Below, piece after piece: positions 4,795 to 12,081 of a stretch of DNA of 27,787 nt (positions are counted from its first letter, which is position 1; each line of letters opens with the position of its first letter). Below the pieces are notes generated by a model that did no database searches, was not told the origin of the DNA, and worked only from the letters and a program-made list of their open reading frames with translations. This DNA is from a virus: positions 1 through 27,787 of the IMG/VR virus record IMGVR_UViG_3300027861_000158; one strand, written 5' to 3'. A program made the translations under genes and the position numbers.

Positions 4795-5197
4795 AACAGT
4801 TTCAGGTGTTGGGTTTCTAATACTATCAGCCGCTACATTAATTTACAGATATAAGCGATATAGAGATACTAAAATGAAAGACAGCATACAGGCAGCAATA
4901 GATACTAAACCGGCAATAGCTGCAGCAATAGGCGGAGGGGCTATTACATTTACAGCCACTAACATTATTAGCCTGATTGGTATGTGCGTCGGTGTCGCTG
5001 GTTTGGTTGTAGCATTCTTACAGTGGAGTGAGAACAAGCGCCGTAACGATATGCTAGAAGAAGAGCTTCAAATGAAAAAGGAGGCGCATAATGCCACTCA
5101 AGCCAGGGAAAAGCAAAAAGGTAATATCGGACAATATCAAAACGGAAATAAAGGCGGGGAAGAAAAAGAACCAAGCTGTGGCAATTGCAATGAGTAA
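4736..5197 (+). CDS. Holin-like membrane protein with signal peptide
   Basis: GTG at 4736 gives 153 residues. The N-terminus (MRWLLILLIPITAYA-ANG) is a clear signal peptide with AYA|A cleavage. A second hydrophobic stretch (VGFLILSAATLIY) ends at basic residues. A third region (AAIGGGAITFTATNIISLIG and MCVGVAGLVVAFL) forms one or two helices followed by a charged coiled coil (ENKRRNDMLEEELQMKKEA). The part from the internal ATG at 4873 alone looks like a small class-II-type phage holin, so this could be two fused units or have an internal start. The last 107 nt are overprinted by gene 5091. Confidence 0.6.
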   Translation: MRWLLILLIPITAYAANGDETVSGVGFLILSAATLIYRYKRYRDTKMKDSIQAAIDTKPAIAAAIGGGAITFTATNIISLIGMCVGVAGLVVAFLQWSENKRRNDMLEEELQMKKEAHNATQAREKQKGNIGQYQNGNKGGEEKEPSCGNCNE

Positions 5198-5222
5198 GGC
5201 CAAGAAGAAAAAGAAGAAGTAA
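5091..5222 (+). CDS. Lysine-rich DUF6496-like phage protein, overprinted on gene 4736
   Basis: ATG at 5091 has an excellent AAGGAGG site 6 nt upstream. The 43-aa product starts MPLKPGKSKKVISDNIKTEI and continues KAGKKKNQAVAIAMSKAKKK. This closely matches the widespread small phage protein pattern MPLK.GKS.KVIS.NI.TE...GK...QAVAIA.SKA. The family's function is unknown; the charge suggests nucleic acid binding. It is read in a different frame from the end of gene 4736 for 107 nt. Its stop TAA lies in copy 3 of the repeated element. Confidence 0.85.
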   Translation: MPLKPGKSKKVISDNIKTEIKAGKKKNQAVAIAMSKAKKKKKK

Positions 5223-5260
5223 CTGGTCGGAGCAGTAAAAACACTAAAGCCTGATAACAT
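5218..5260 (+). promoter_or_regulatory. Copy 3 of the dispersed element with TAACAT box: candidate phage-specific promoter
   Basis: AGTAACTGGTCGGAGCAGT at 5218-5236. Eighteen nt after the core is TAACAT (5255-5260), preceded by TGA, which gives an extended -10. It points to the operon starting at 5298. The TAA stop of gene 5091 is inside the element, as in copy 1. Confidence 0.6.
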
Positions 5261-5277
5261 AAGTTATTGGGTTTTTT
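5250..5277 (+). terminator. Probable terminator overlapping the copy 3 promoter
   Basis: CCTGATAAC (5250-5258) can pair with GTTATTGGG (5263-5271) with two G-U pairs around a four-base loop, followed by TTTTTT. It would end the 3572-5222 operon. As in copy 1, the hairpin overlaps the -10 box of the candidate promoter, and ATTGGG plus a T-run follows. Confidence 0.5.
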
Positions 5278-5297
5278 CGTTTAAGGAGATAAGCATA

Positions 5298-5789
5298 ATG
5301 AGCATGAACGAATATCAGCTAAAAGCTAAGCACGATAAGTATCTATTTGACAAGCTTACTGAAGGCTGTATGGAATCTTTCAAGCTATTACAAGTAGATG
5401 ATAAGGTGTACGTTGACTTATATACTTACACTGGTGATTACGCGTCTTATGATGTAACAGTGTTTTACCTTAAAGAAGGTAAGGTTACTTCAAAATATGG
5501 ATCTTGGAGCTACACATTTAAAGAGTGGTATGAGGATGGCATGGAGGGTGAGAGAGGTATACAGGGAGCAATGAACTACGGGTCGTATCAGGCTTCAGAA
5601 GAAAAAGATCACATATACCTTGCTGAGCCAGAAGAATTCGACAAGGATTCAATATGCGAAAATCACGAGGTAAGCAGTGAAGACTTTGATTTATTTCAAT
5701 CATATTTTGGAGAAAAGGAAGGCTGGTCATTTAGAGATCACGATTGTACAAATGATCTATTCCAGCAGGTAATTGACATCGTAACTTAA
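5298..5789 (+). CDS. Hypothetical acidic 163-aa protein
   Basis: ATG at 5298 with AAGGAG about 8 nt upstream. The product is acidic and aromatic-rich (Tyr, Phe, Trp, Asp, Glu), probably soluble and beta-rich in its first half (VDLYTYTGDYASYDVTVFYL). No signal peptide or membrane segment. I recognise no family. It opens an operon running to 6647. Acidic aromatic small proteins in this genome position are sometimes host-takeover or anti-defence factors, but there is no sequence proof here. Confidence 0.8.
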   Translation: MSMNEYQLKAKHDKYLFDKLTEGCMESFKLLQVDDKVYVDLYTYTGDYASYDVTVFYLKEGKVTSKYGSWSYTFKEWYEDGMEGERGIQGAMNYGSYQASEEKDHIYLAEPEEFDKDSICENHEVSSEDFDLFQSYFGEKEGWSFRDHDCTNDLFQQVIDIVT

Positions 5790-5845
5790 TGCTCTGTCAT
5801 GATTTAACGCATTTAGCAGTAATTAAGAATAAAAAAGGAATAGAT

Positions 5846-6154
5846 ATGAGTGATGTAAAGATGAGTGCGGAAAATATTGAGTATTTGCTAATTACTCTTG
5901 CTGGGTTTGAACCTGAAGATATTGAGTGTGATGATTTTGAGGTAGCGGTTAACGATGACCAGTTTGCACAAATGAGCATTATTAGAACAGCGGAGCTGGC
6001 CAAAGAGCTAATCGCCAAGCTGCAAGCGGATAATGAATTGTTGCGTGAGCTTCTTTCGGAGGTGATGCATGACGAGTGCGGGGCAGAGCAGCATTTAGGC
6101 GAGACTACTTGCGATATGATTAAACTAGCACTAGCAGCCACGGCTAAGGGGTGA
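5846..6154 (+). CDS. Hypothetical 102-aa protein
   Basis: ATG at 5846 has AAAGGA 7 nt upstream and is preferred over 5789, which has no ribosome site. The product starts MSDVKMSAENIEYLLITLAG and has a central helical stretch (AELAKELIAKLQADNELLRE) that could form a coiled coil, and two cysteines near the C-terminus. It is acidic and soluble. Function unknown. Confidence 0.75.
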   Translation: MSDVKMSAENIEYLLITLAGFEPEDIECDDFEVAVNDDQFAQMSIIRTAELAKELIAKLQADNELLRELLSEVMHDECGAEQHLGETTCDMIKLALAATAKG

Positions 6155-6156
6155 GC

Positions 6157-6303
6157 GTGAACATAAAAGATAAAATAAAAGAGTGGCATCGCGTATATAA
6201 AGAAGAATGGTGCTGGGAAGATAGCGATAAGCTTGAAGCCGATAGAGATTTAGAACTGGTGCTACTTGCTATCGATAAGTTGAATGATCTAGGCGAGGAG
6301 TAA
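6157..6303 (+). CDS. Hypothetical 48-aa acidic helical protein
   Basis: GTG at 6157, 2 nt after the previous stop, with AAGGGG about 6 nt upstream. The product starts MNIKDKIKEWHRVYKEEWCW and ends NDLGEE. It is strongly charged and helical. The frame is open through tightly packed operon space with 3-nt spacing to the next gene. No family recognised. Confidence 0.6.
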   Translation: MNIKDKIKEWHRVYKEEWCWEDSDKLEADRDLELVLLAIDKLNDLGEE

Positions 6304-6306
6304 TGA

Positions 6307-6474
6307 ATGAAATGGGTATTAATAATTGCATTAGGTATAAGCTCTGGTGGCGGAATGGTATCAATCGATGGGTTTGGCTCAAAGGTTGAATGTGAAAAGG
6401 CTGCGGAAGAGGTTAAGGGTGAGTTGGCTAATAGCTGGCGTAAGTTTGATTTTAAATGTATTGAGGTGAAGTGA
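6307..6474 (+). CDS. Small secreted or membrane-anchored phage protein, 55 aa
   Basis: ATG at 6307 with GAGGAG 8 nt upstream. The N-terminus MKWVLIIALGISSGGGMVSI looks like a signal peptide or anchor. The rest is a short domain with two cysteines (VECEKAA... and FKCIEVK) that could form a disulfide in the periplasm. This layout (MKW..II hydrophobic start, conserved CE.A and a late Cys) is common among small phage proteins of unknown function. Its stop overlaps the next ATG (TGATG). Confidence 0.65.
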   Translation: MKWVLIIALGISSGGGMVSIDGFGSKVECEKAAEEVKGELANSWRKFDFKCIEVK

Positions 6475-6647
6475 TGGGATGGAACAAAGGTAAGAAATGG
6501 ACAATTCACTATGGTCGTTACACATACGAATACGAAACCGCCAAGGAGCTTGGAAAAATGGTTAGAGAGTCTGGATCTAGAATGCCAAACCCTTACAGCC
6601 CTGACTGCACTGATTACGATGACTACATCGAAGCGGTTCACGGCTAA
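6474..6647 (+). CDS. Hypothetical 57-aa protein
   Basis: ATG at 6474 overlaps the previous stop, so translation is probably coupled (GGTGAAGTG upstream). The product starts MGWNKGKKWTIHYGRYTYEY and ends in an acidic, Tyr-rich tail (CTDYDDYIEAVHG). Probably soluble. It is the last gene before a strong terminator. No family recognised. Confidence 0.6.
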   Translation: MGWNKGKKWTIHYGRYTYEYETAKELGKMVRESGSRMPNPYSPDCTDYDDYIEAVHG

Positions 6648-6671
6648 TGAGCTGGCGATATACAATATGCT

Positions 6672-6697
6672 AACCCTCTTAACTGAGGGTTTTTTAT
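6672..6697 (+). terminator. Rho-independent terminator
   Basis: AACCCTC (6672-6678) pairs with GAGGGTT (6685-6691) around TTAACT, followed by a T-run. It closes the 5298-6647 operon and separates the accessory block from the packaging genes. Confidence 0.9.
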
Positions 6698-6712
6698 TGG
6701 GTGGATGGTTTG

Positions 6713-6721
6713 TGATATAAT
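6713..6721 (+). promoter_or_regulatory. Extended -10 promoter upstream of terminase genes
   Basis: TGATATAAT (6713-6721) is a perfect extended -10 (TGnTATAAT). There is no convincing -35 (TTTATT at 17-bp spacing). It sits directly after a terminator and about 28 nt before the small terminase start, so it likely begins the packaging and head transcript. Confidence 0.65.
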
Positions 6722-6749
6722 CATAAACATTAAAACAAAAGACAGGAAA

Positions 6750-7184
6750 ATGACAGAAATGGCTTTTGATTCAGAAAACCAACCCGAGGAAAGGAAGCCC
6801 AGAGGGAAAGGAAAGAAATCACTAATGCTTGATGCTATTAGAGCGCAATGTAAAGGTGGTGAGGAAGATTTTTTAAAGGCGGTTGTTAAGTATGCCCTTG
6901 GTGATCCTATCGAGGAGATACAACCAAACCCAGTATTAATGAATATGGTTCTACAAAGAATTGAGCCACCAATGAAATCAACAATGCCTCTTATTGAATT
7001 TGAATTCGACAAAGACGCTAAACCACACGTTCAAGCCTCGCAAGTAATGAAAGCCGCATCTGATGGCTTAATCCCTCCTGACATCGCCAATATGTTTGTA
7101 AGCTCTATTGCTTCAATGATGAAGATTGAAGAGGTTACAGAGCTAACCAAGAGGCTTGAGAAGTTAGAACAAATGATTGAATAG
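6750..7184 (+). CDS. Terminase small subunit (probable)
   Basis: ATG at 6750 with AGGA 4 nt upstream. The 144-aa product has a basic N-terminal segment (ERKPRGKGKKSLMLDAIRAQ), a middle region with PIEEIQPNPVLMNMVLQRIEP, and a C-terminal coiled coil (VTELTKRLEKLEQMIE). Small size, a basic N-terminus, oligomerising helices and position just upstream of the large terminase support a small-terminase role in recognising phage DNA and regulating the large subunit. The similarity is to a common phage family of DNA-binding proteins in this position. A longer start at 6705 was rejected because it would cover the promoter. Confidence 0.75.
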   Translation: MTEMAFDSENQPEERKPRGKGKKSLMLDAIRAQCKGGEEDFLKAVVKYALGDPIEEIQPNPVLMNMVLQRIEPPMKSTMPLIEFEFDKDAKPHVQASQVMKAASDGLIPPDIANMFVSSIASMMKIEEVTELTKRLEKLEQMIE

Positions 7185-7188
7185 TTTT

Positions 7189-7241
7189 AAGTGCGGCTAG
7201 AAGGCATTCGAAAGCGGGTTGTCACCCTGTTGCCGCTACTT
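7189..7241 (+). ncRNA. tRNA-Asp-like element lacking a T arm
   Basis: AAGTGCGGC (7189-7197) pairs with GCCGC(T)ACTT (7232-7241) as an acceptor-like stem of 9 bp with one bulge. Then come TA, a 3-bp mini D-arm GAA-GGCA-TTC (7200-7209), and an anticodon-type arm GCGGG/CCTGT (7214-7218 with 7226-7230, two G-U) with a 7-nt loop TTGTCAC: T33, anticodon GTC (Asp), purine 37. A T arm is absent. It fills most of the gap between the small terminase and the HNH gene. It could be a tRNA remnant or mimic, a processing signal, or chance. I cannot assign a class. Confidence 0.4.
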
Positions 7242-7271
7242 ATTTTGTGACTACCAATGACAAGGTGACAT

Positions 7272-7730
7272 ATGAGAGAGTTAAAAGAATGCATTGTATA
7301 CAACCCAGATAGCGGAAAGCTAACGAGGGGTGACAGGGAGGTTGGCACTGTTGGATATAACGGGTATTTAAAATTTACGTTTTTTGGTGTTGAGTATTTA
7401 TCACATAGAGTTTGCTGGTTTCTTCATTACGGGTATTGGCCCAACAAGACTGACCACATAAACCACGACCGACAAGATAACAGGATCTTAAATCTACGCG
7501 ATGTTGACTCAAAGGAGAACAACAAAAACCAATCACTTAGGCATAGCAACAAGTTAGGCGTCACTGGGGTTTATTGGTGCAAAACAAGGTGTAAGTTTAG
7601 ATCTCAAATACGGGTAGACGGCAAGAAAGTAAATCTAGGGTCGTTCGATAACCTTTTTGATGCTGCATGCTGCCAATTTAAGGCTAGGTTAGATCATGGT
7701 TATCACAGGAATCATGGTGGATCGGTATGA
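7272..7730 (+). CDS. HNH endonuclease with AP2-type DNA-binding domain (free-standing homing type)
   Basis: 152 residues. The HNH core reads LSHRVCWFLHYG (H46), then TDHINHDRQDNRILNLR (61-76), the standard DHI.....DNR..NLR signature of HNH_3 proteins. Residues 95-145 (LGVTGVYWCKTRCKFRSQIR, then VDGKKVNLGSFDNLFDAAC) form an AP2-like three-stranded DNA-binding domain. The ATG at 7272 has AGGTGA 5 nt upstream. It sits between the two terminase genes and overlaps the large terminase start by 4 nt. Such genes are usually selfish homing endonucleases, though HNH proteins near terminases can help packaging in some phages. Confidence 0.92.
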   Translation: MRELKECIVYNPDSGKLTRGDREVGTVGYNGYLKFTFFGVEYLSHRVCWFLHYGYWPNKTDHINHDRQDNRILNLRDVDSKENNKNQSLRHSNKLGVTGVYWCKTRCKFRSQIRVDGKKVNLGSFDNLFDAACCQFKARLDHGYHRNHGGSV

Positions 7731-9418
7731 GGTCTTTAATGAAAAGGCTTGACCAAATAGAGCCTAGAATACAGTCGCAAGTAGGTGCATTAGACAAAAC
7801 TGTTTACGGGATAGTTAATAAGGTTGACAAGATTGACGGTGAGTTAGTTCCTCGCTTCATAAGAAGGTGGAAAGGAACCATAGGAAATATGGAACTAACC
7901 GATGAAGATCCAACCATATGGCTAATTGAAAAGCTAGAACCTCTAATACTTGTTCATAAAAAAAACAAAGGCGCGTGGGGTGGCAGAGCTGGCACTAAAT
8001 CAATTATGGCTATGGATGCCATGATTGGCGAGGTAAACTCTAGCGGGGTTGGCGTCTTTTGCCTGCGAGAGCGCATGAAGTCAATATCGCAATCAATATA
8101 TAAAGGTATTAATGGAAGAGTTAAAGCGTTAAACCTTGCAGGGTTTAACCCAGTCGAGTCTAAGTGGAAGATAGACCATAGAAATGGCGGGATAATATCA
8201 TTCGGCGGCTTGATGAATGTTGAGGATATGAAGTCACTATTTAATTACAAGTATTTCTTACTGGAAGAGGCAGCAAAGACAAGTCAGCATGCTCTTGATA
8301 CTCTAGGGCCTACACTCAGGGGTGTTGATGGTGCTGAGCAGTGGATGATCTGGAATCCATTATCAAGTAACGACCCTATGAGCTTAGAGTTTATAGTTCC
8401 ATATCAAGAGCATTACGACCGGCAAGGGTATTACGAAGATGATCACCATTTAATCATAAAGGTTGGTTATGAGGATAACCCATTTTTTGAGCACGACTCA
8501 TCTTTGGTTGAGGAGTTCGAGAAAGATACGGCAAAGGTTAAGGATGGGAGAATGAGTAAGTCTAGATATAATCATATATGGCTAGGGCATTTTAATGACG
8601 ACATTGAAAACTCAATAATAGTTGCCGACTGGTTTGACGCTTGCGTAGATGCTCACATAAAACTAGGTTTCCAACCTAAAGGAGCCGTAGTAGTCGGGCA
8701 CGACCCTGCTGACGTTGGCGGAGACAAGAAAGGCTACATGGAAAGGCACGGCGTGGTGTTCATCAAGGCTGACGAGATAGACTCGATTAACGCAAATGAC
8801 GGGTTTGACATAGCGTGTAGATATGCAAAAGAATCTAACGCTGATTCATTTGGATGGGATTGTGATGGCATGGGCGCACTACTAAGAAATCAAGCGGAGG
8901 CTAACTTTAAAGGCACTAGGATGCACACATTCATGTATAAAGGCAGTGAGGGCGTGCATTTACCGGAAGCTATATTTGACGCGTCAGAAAACTACAACAT
9001 GAAAGGGCAAAAGAAAAACAAAGACGTATTTAAAAACAAAAAAGCGCAAAACATAGTCTCATTTGCCGAGCGGTGCAGAAGAACATGGGAAGCTGTCACC
9101 TTGGGCGTATACCACGACCCTGACACGTTGATAAGCTTTGCTAGTTACAACGAAGAAACAAAAGAGGGCATAAGCAAGCAGACAATGAGCAAGCTAAGAT
9201 CTGAGTGCTGCAGAATGCCTTTTAAACCAGGGGACACAATATCATTTTACTCAAAAGAAGATATGAGAAAGGGGATATTGCAGCCAGATGGTAGTAAGTC
9301 AAAAATACCATCTCCTAACCTATTTGATGCTGCCGTGTTGTCATTTGATAATGCTGGTATAATAGTCAAAAGCAATAATGAGCCTATCGATATTCCTAAC
9401 GAGGTCAACTACTGGTAG
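7727..9418 (+). CDS. Terminase large subunit (packaging ATPase and nuclease)
   Basis: 563 residues. An unusual N-terminal coiled-coil extension (about 1-40) precedes the ATPase. Walker A is GGRAGTKS at 85-92; the Walker B-like YFLLEEA is at 176-182 with the catalytic Glu pair; the coupling motif WNP is at 209-211. The nuclease domain begins with VVVGHDPADVGGD (Asp326), continues with GWDCDGMG (about 376-383) and ends with NLFDAAVLSFD near residue 530: the acidic triad of RNase-H-fold terminases. It belongs to the Terminase_3/PBSX-like group. It docks on the portal and pumps DNA into the prohead. The start overlaps the HNH stop (ATGA-type coupling); ATG at 7739 is an alternative. Confidence 0.96.
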   Translation: MRSLMKRLDQIEPRIQSQVGALDKTVYGIVNKVDKIDGELVPRFIRRWKGTIGNMELTDEDPTIWLIEKLEPLILVHKKNKGAWGGRAGTKSIMAMDAMIGEVNSSGVGVFCLRERMKSISQSIYKGINGRVKALNLAGFNPVESKWKIDHRNGGIISFGGLMNVEDMKSLFNYKYFLLEEAAKTSQHALDTLGPTLRGVDGAEQWMIWNPLSSNDPMSLEFIVPYQEHYDRQGYYEDDHHLIIKVGYEDNPFFEHDSSLVEEFEKDTAKVKDGRMSKSRYNHIWLGHFNDDIENSIIVADWFDACVDAHIKLGFQPKGAVVVGHDPADVGGDKKGYMERHGVVFIKADEIDSINANDGFDIACRYAKESNADSFGWDCDGMGALLRNQAEANFKGTRMHTFMYKGSEGVHLPEAIFDASENYNMKGQKKNKDVFKNKKAQNIVSFAERCRRTWEAVTLGVYHDPDTLISFASYNEETKEGISKQTMSKLRSECCRMPFKPGDTISFYSKEDMRKGILQPDGSKSKIPSPNLFDAAVLSFDNAGIIVKSNNEPIDIPNEVNYW

Positions 9419-9423
9419 AAACT

Positions 9424-11535
9424 ATGAAAGAGAATAATAACGAGCAGAAGATTGGCCATATCCTAAGTGATTACACTAAGGCGTGGGAGTCTCAAGAAGA
9501 CCAAAGAGAGGCCGCTGTTGAAGATATGCGGTTTAAAACTGTTGCCGGTTCAATGTGGGAAGACTCGATAGGTAGACAATTTGCTAATCGACCACGCTTT
9601 GAGATGGATAAGATTAGCCGAGAGATTAACCGCATTATGGGAGAGTACCGCGCTAATCGTATCAGCGTAGACTTTAGGCCTGATGGTGGAGACTCTAATG
9701 ATGATGTTGCTGAGATACTTGATGGTATGTATCGCAATGATGAGCGCAAGACTAATGGCCAAGAGGCTTACGATACTGCCTTTGGTGAAGCGTTAGATGG
9801 CGGCATGGGTTGCTGGAGGCTTAAAGCAAAGTATGAGGATGAGGGCGACCCAGAGAACGACAATCAAGTAATTGCTATAGAGCCAATACTATCAGCTGTA
9901 TCAATGATTATATGGGATCCTGATGCTGTACTTTATGACAAGTCAGACGCTCGTAAGTGTTGGCTGCTTCATGAGTACACACCAGATGCATTTAAAGAGA
10001 AATGGCCTGATGCTGAATTAAATGGCTTCCCAGGCGCACCGATTGATAACTACTCAGCTAGATTTAATTGGTTTAGGAAAGATGTAACTTACGTTGCCGA
10101 GTACTTCGAGAAGGTTAAAGAGACAAGAACGATCTTAACTTACGTTGACCCGACTACAGGCGATAGAGTTCAGTATGATAAAGAGTCAGTTAAAGAAGTC
10201 ATTGATGAGATGATTGAACTAGGCTTTGAGCAGGTATCATCTAGAAAGGTTGTTAAGGATAGAGTTAATAAATATTTGGTGACGGGTAACGAAATACTGG
10301 AAGGGCCAACCCGCGTTGTTGGTAGTGAAATACCAGTAGTCCCAGTTTACGCTTACAGAAAGTACATCGATGGTAAAGAGTTTTATCATGGTGAAGTTAG
10401 GAAGATGAAAGACCGCCAGCGCTTGCTTAATATGCAGGTTTCAACACTTGCAGAGATTAGCGCGACCAACCCGAAAGAGAAGTTAATAGTACATCCTGAC
10501 GCGGTACAGCGCCACATGAGTTCATGGGCTAGGTCTAATATCGATAACAAGCCATTCTTAATGCTTGACAGTGCCAACGATAAGAACGGAAACCCTATAA
10601 GCCCGATACTTGGTAAGACTACACCGCCAATGGTTCCGCAAACTACTGACGCGCTATTAGGGTTTATAACTGCAGACATGCAGCAAGAGTTGCCAATAAG
10701 CGATCCAAATGTATCTAGTAACGTATCAGGTGTTGCAGTACAAAAGGCTCAGCAAAGAACGGATATGAGTAACTTTATTCTGTTTGATAACATGGCTAAG
10801 TCAATGCGCCGTTGCGGGCAAATATGGATGGGTATGGCTAAAGAGCTGTATTCAATGCCTCGCACTGCAAGAATGGTCAACCCTGATGGCTCATCAAATA
10901 ATGCAACGCTAATGGAAATTGTTATTGATGAAGAGAGCGGCATGCCAGTTTATCTTAATGACATTTCAAAAGGTTCTTATGAGGTCGTAACAGATGTAGG
11001 CCCGTCATTCTCAACTAGACGCGATGCAATGCTAGACACGTTAACAGAGATGATCCAGTTTACCCCTGCTGACAATCCAATCTATCCATTCATAATGTCC
11101 GGCATAGTTGAGAACATGAGTGGGCCAGGTATGGACGATATCAAGACTATTAACAAGCTTCTTAAACTTCAGCAGATGATGCAGTACGGGATTGCAGACC
11201 CTCAAGATGAAGAAGAAGAACAGTATATGCAGATGATCCAGCAGCAACAGCAGCAACAACAGCAGCAACCAGACCCCATGATGGTGGCAGCTCAAGCCGA
11301 GATGCAGAAAGCATCGGCAGCTCATCATGATGCACAGGTTAAGGCTGAGAAGAATCAAATCGATATGTACAAAGCACGCACTCAGTTTGTAGTTAACCAA
11401 GAGAAGAACAACATCGAAGCTGCTAAGGCTGGCGTTAACATGCAGAATATGCAGGTTGACACGGTAGGTAAGCAGATAGAGAACGCTCAGAAGTTACAGC
11501 AAGCATTAAGGCCGCAGATAGCAATGCCTCAGTAA
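9424..11535 (+). CDS. Portal protein, P22 gp1-like
   Basis: 703 residues, near the 725 of P22 gp1. The N-terminal region (KIGHILSDYTKAWESQEDQR, then FANRPRFEMDKISREINRIM) and the GEYRANRISVDFRP block match the P22-type portal family (Pfam P22_portal). The C-terminal part contains a glutamine run (about residues 605-614, encoded by mixed CAG/CAA) followed by a long amphipathic helix, fitting the barrel domain of P22 portals. The dodecameric ring is the site of DNA entry and of tail attachment. It starts 5 nt after the terminase gene with a weak ribosome site, so it is likely coupled. Confidence 0.95.
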   Translation: MKENNNEQKIGHILSDYTKAWESQEDQREAAVEDMRFKTVAGSMWEDSIGRQFANRPRFEMDKISREINRIMGEYRANRISVDFRPDGGDSNDDVAEILDGMYRNDERKTNGQEAYDTAFGEALDGGMGCWRLKAKYEDEGDPENDNQVIAIEPILSAVSMIIWDPDAVLYDKSDARKCWLLHEYTPDAFKEKWPDAELNGFPGAPIDNYSARFNWFRKDVTYVAEYFEKVKETRTILTYVDPTTGDRVQYDKESVKEVIDEMIELGFEQVSSRKVVKDRVNKYLVTGNEILEGPTRVVGSEIPVVPVYAYRKYIDGKEFYHGEVRKMKDRQRLLNMQVSTLAEISATNPKEKLIVHPDAVQRHMSSWARSNIDNKPFLMLDSANDKNGNPISPILGKTTPPMVPQTTDALLGFITADMQQELPISDPNVSSNVSGVAVQKAQQRTDMSNFILFDNMAKSMRRCGQIWMGMAKELYSMPRTARMVNPDGSSNNATLMEIVIDEESGMPVYLNDISKGSYEVVTDVGPSFSTRRDAMLDTLTEMIQFTPADNPIYPFIMSGIVENMSGPGMDDIKTINKLLKLQQMMQYGIADPQDEEEEQYMQMIQQQQQQQQQQPDPMMVAAQAEMQKASAAHHDAQVKAEKNQIDMYKARTQFVVNQEKNNIEAAKAGVNMQNMQVDTVGKQIENAQKLQQALRPQIAMPQ

Positions 11536-11541
11536 TTAATT

Positions 11542-11561
11542 AGGGCTTGACAGCCCTTTTT
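11542..11561 (+). terminator. Rho-independent terminator overlapping a strong promoter
   Basis: AGGGCT (11542-11547) pairs with AGCCCT (11552-11557) around TGAC, followed by TTTTT. It ends the terminase-portal transcript at least in part. The loop and 3' arm contain the -35 of the next promoter. Confidence 0.85.
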
Positions 11562-11574
11562 AACAGAGTATATT
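11547..11574 (+). promoter_or_regulatory. Strong sigma70 promoter embedded in the terminator
   Basis: TTGACA (11547-11552, perfect -35), a 16-nt spacer and TATATT (11569-11574). It directs transcription of the small-gene cassette 11605-12411. Because its -35 lies in the terminator hairpin, the cassette looks like a self-contained insertion. Confidence 0.85.
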
Positions 11575-11604
11575 TAGAACAAGTTCAATAAAGGAGTGAT
11601 TGTG

Positions 11605-11814
11605 ATGAATATATTTAAAGTAAAAAAGATTGTCGGGACTGTGGTGACCGTTGTTATATTTTGGCTATTTATATCGTGCATTATGCTTGCATTTGTCGTG
11701 TCTGGAGAACCTGCTGCAATTGGTCATATTTACACGTCTTTAGCGTTGTCTGCGCTAATAATCGTCACAAGCCTTGTTGTTAAGAAGGCTATGGAGTGGG
11801 CTGAATTTATATGA
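11605..11814 (+). CDS. Small two-helix membrane protein
   Basis: ATG at 11605 with AAAGGAG 8 nt upstream. About 69 residues: a basic N-terminus (MNIFKVKKIVGT), a first hydrophobic helix (VVTVVIFWLFISCIMLAFVV), a short loop, and a second helix (IYTSLALSALIIVTSLVV) ending KKAMEWAEFI. It should sit in the inner membrane with both ends cytoplasmic. It overlaps the next gene by ATGA. No family recognised; typical of phage moron membrane proteins. Confidence 0.7.
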   Translation: MNIFKVKKIVGTVVTVVIFWLFISCIMLAFVVSGEPAAIGHIYTSLALSALIIVTSLVVKKAMEWAEFI

Positions 11815-12062
11815 AAACGTTTAACTCAAGCGCTCTGAGCCATAACCGGGCGCAAGTAATCGAAGCGGCTAGAGAGGGTGGAGCTGTAATTCAGATGAAA
11901 GAGACTAACGGCAAGGTGCGGGAGGAGTTTGTTTTACTGCCTTGCGTAACAACCGAGGCTGACGAATATAAACTTGTACATACTAAAGGTGCTATCTACG
12001 GTAATTATGCTGGAGAGGTATTTAAGCCGTTAGACTTCAAAGGAGAAGGTAATGAGCGCTAG
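11811..12062 (+). CDS. Phd/YefM-like antitoxin-fold protein
   Basis: 83 residues. The N-terminus MKTFNSSALSHNRAQVIEAA and the following REGGAVIQMKETNGKVREEF plus VLLP follow the Phd/YefM pattern: strand, helix with N.A.V..AAREGG, two strands ending in a V.LP motif. In type II systems this fold dimerises, binds its own promoter and neutralises a partner toxin through its C-terminus. No recognisable Doc, RelE or YoeB-like toxin lies beside it, so it may be an orphan used to counter a host toxin or to regulate transcription. The start overlaps the previous stop. Family assignment is by pattern. Confidence 0.65.
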   Translation: MKTFNSSALSHNRAQVIEAAREGGAVIQMKETNGKVREEFVLLPCVTTEADEYKLVHTKGAIYGNYAGEVFKPLDFKGEGNER

Positions 12063-12081
12063 AGCCTTAAGGAGTGAATGA
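12052..12081 (+). CDS. Possible 9-aa coupling peptide
   Basis: ATG at 12052 has a strong AAAGGAGA site 7 nt upstream and encodes MSARALRSE. Its TGA overlaps the ATG of gene 12081 (TGATG). It starts within the end of the antitoxin-like gene in another frame. It may serve only to couple translation; it could also be incidental. Confidence 0.25.
   Translation: MSARALRSE

Noticed and set aside
6144-6665. Long minus-strand open frame (173 codons) across the 6157-6647 small genes
   Set aside because: Ser-rich, low-complexity shadow of three well-spaced plus-strand genes with ribosome sites and coupled starts.
11235-11272. CAG/CAA trinucleotide run in the portal gene, giving a Leu-rich ORF on the minus strand
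   Set aside because: It encodes a glutamine run in the portal C-terminus; the minus-strand frame is a shadow without ribosome site or promoter.
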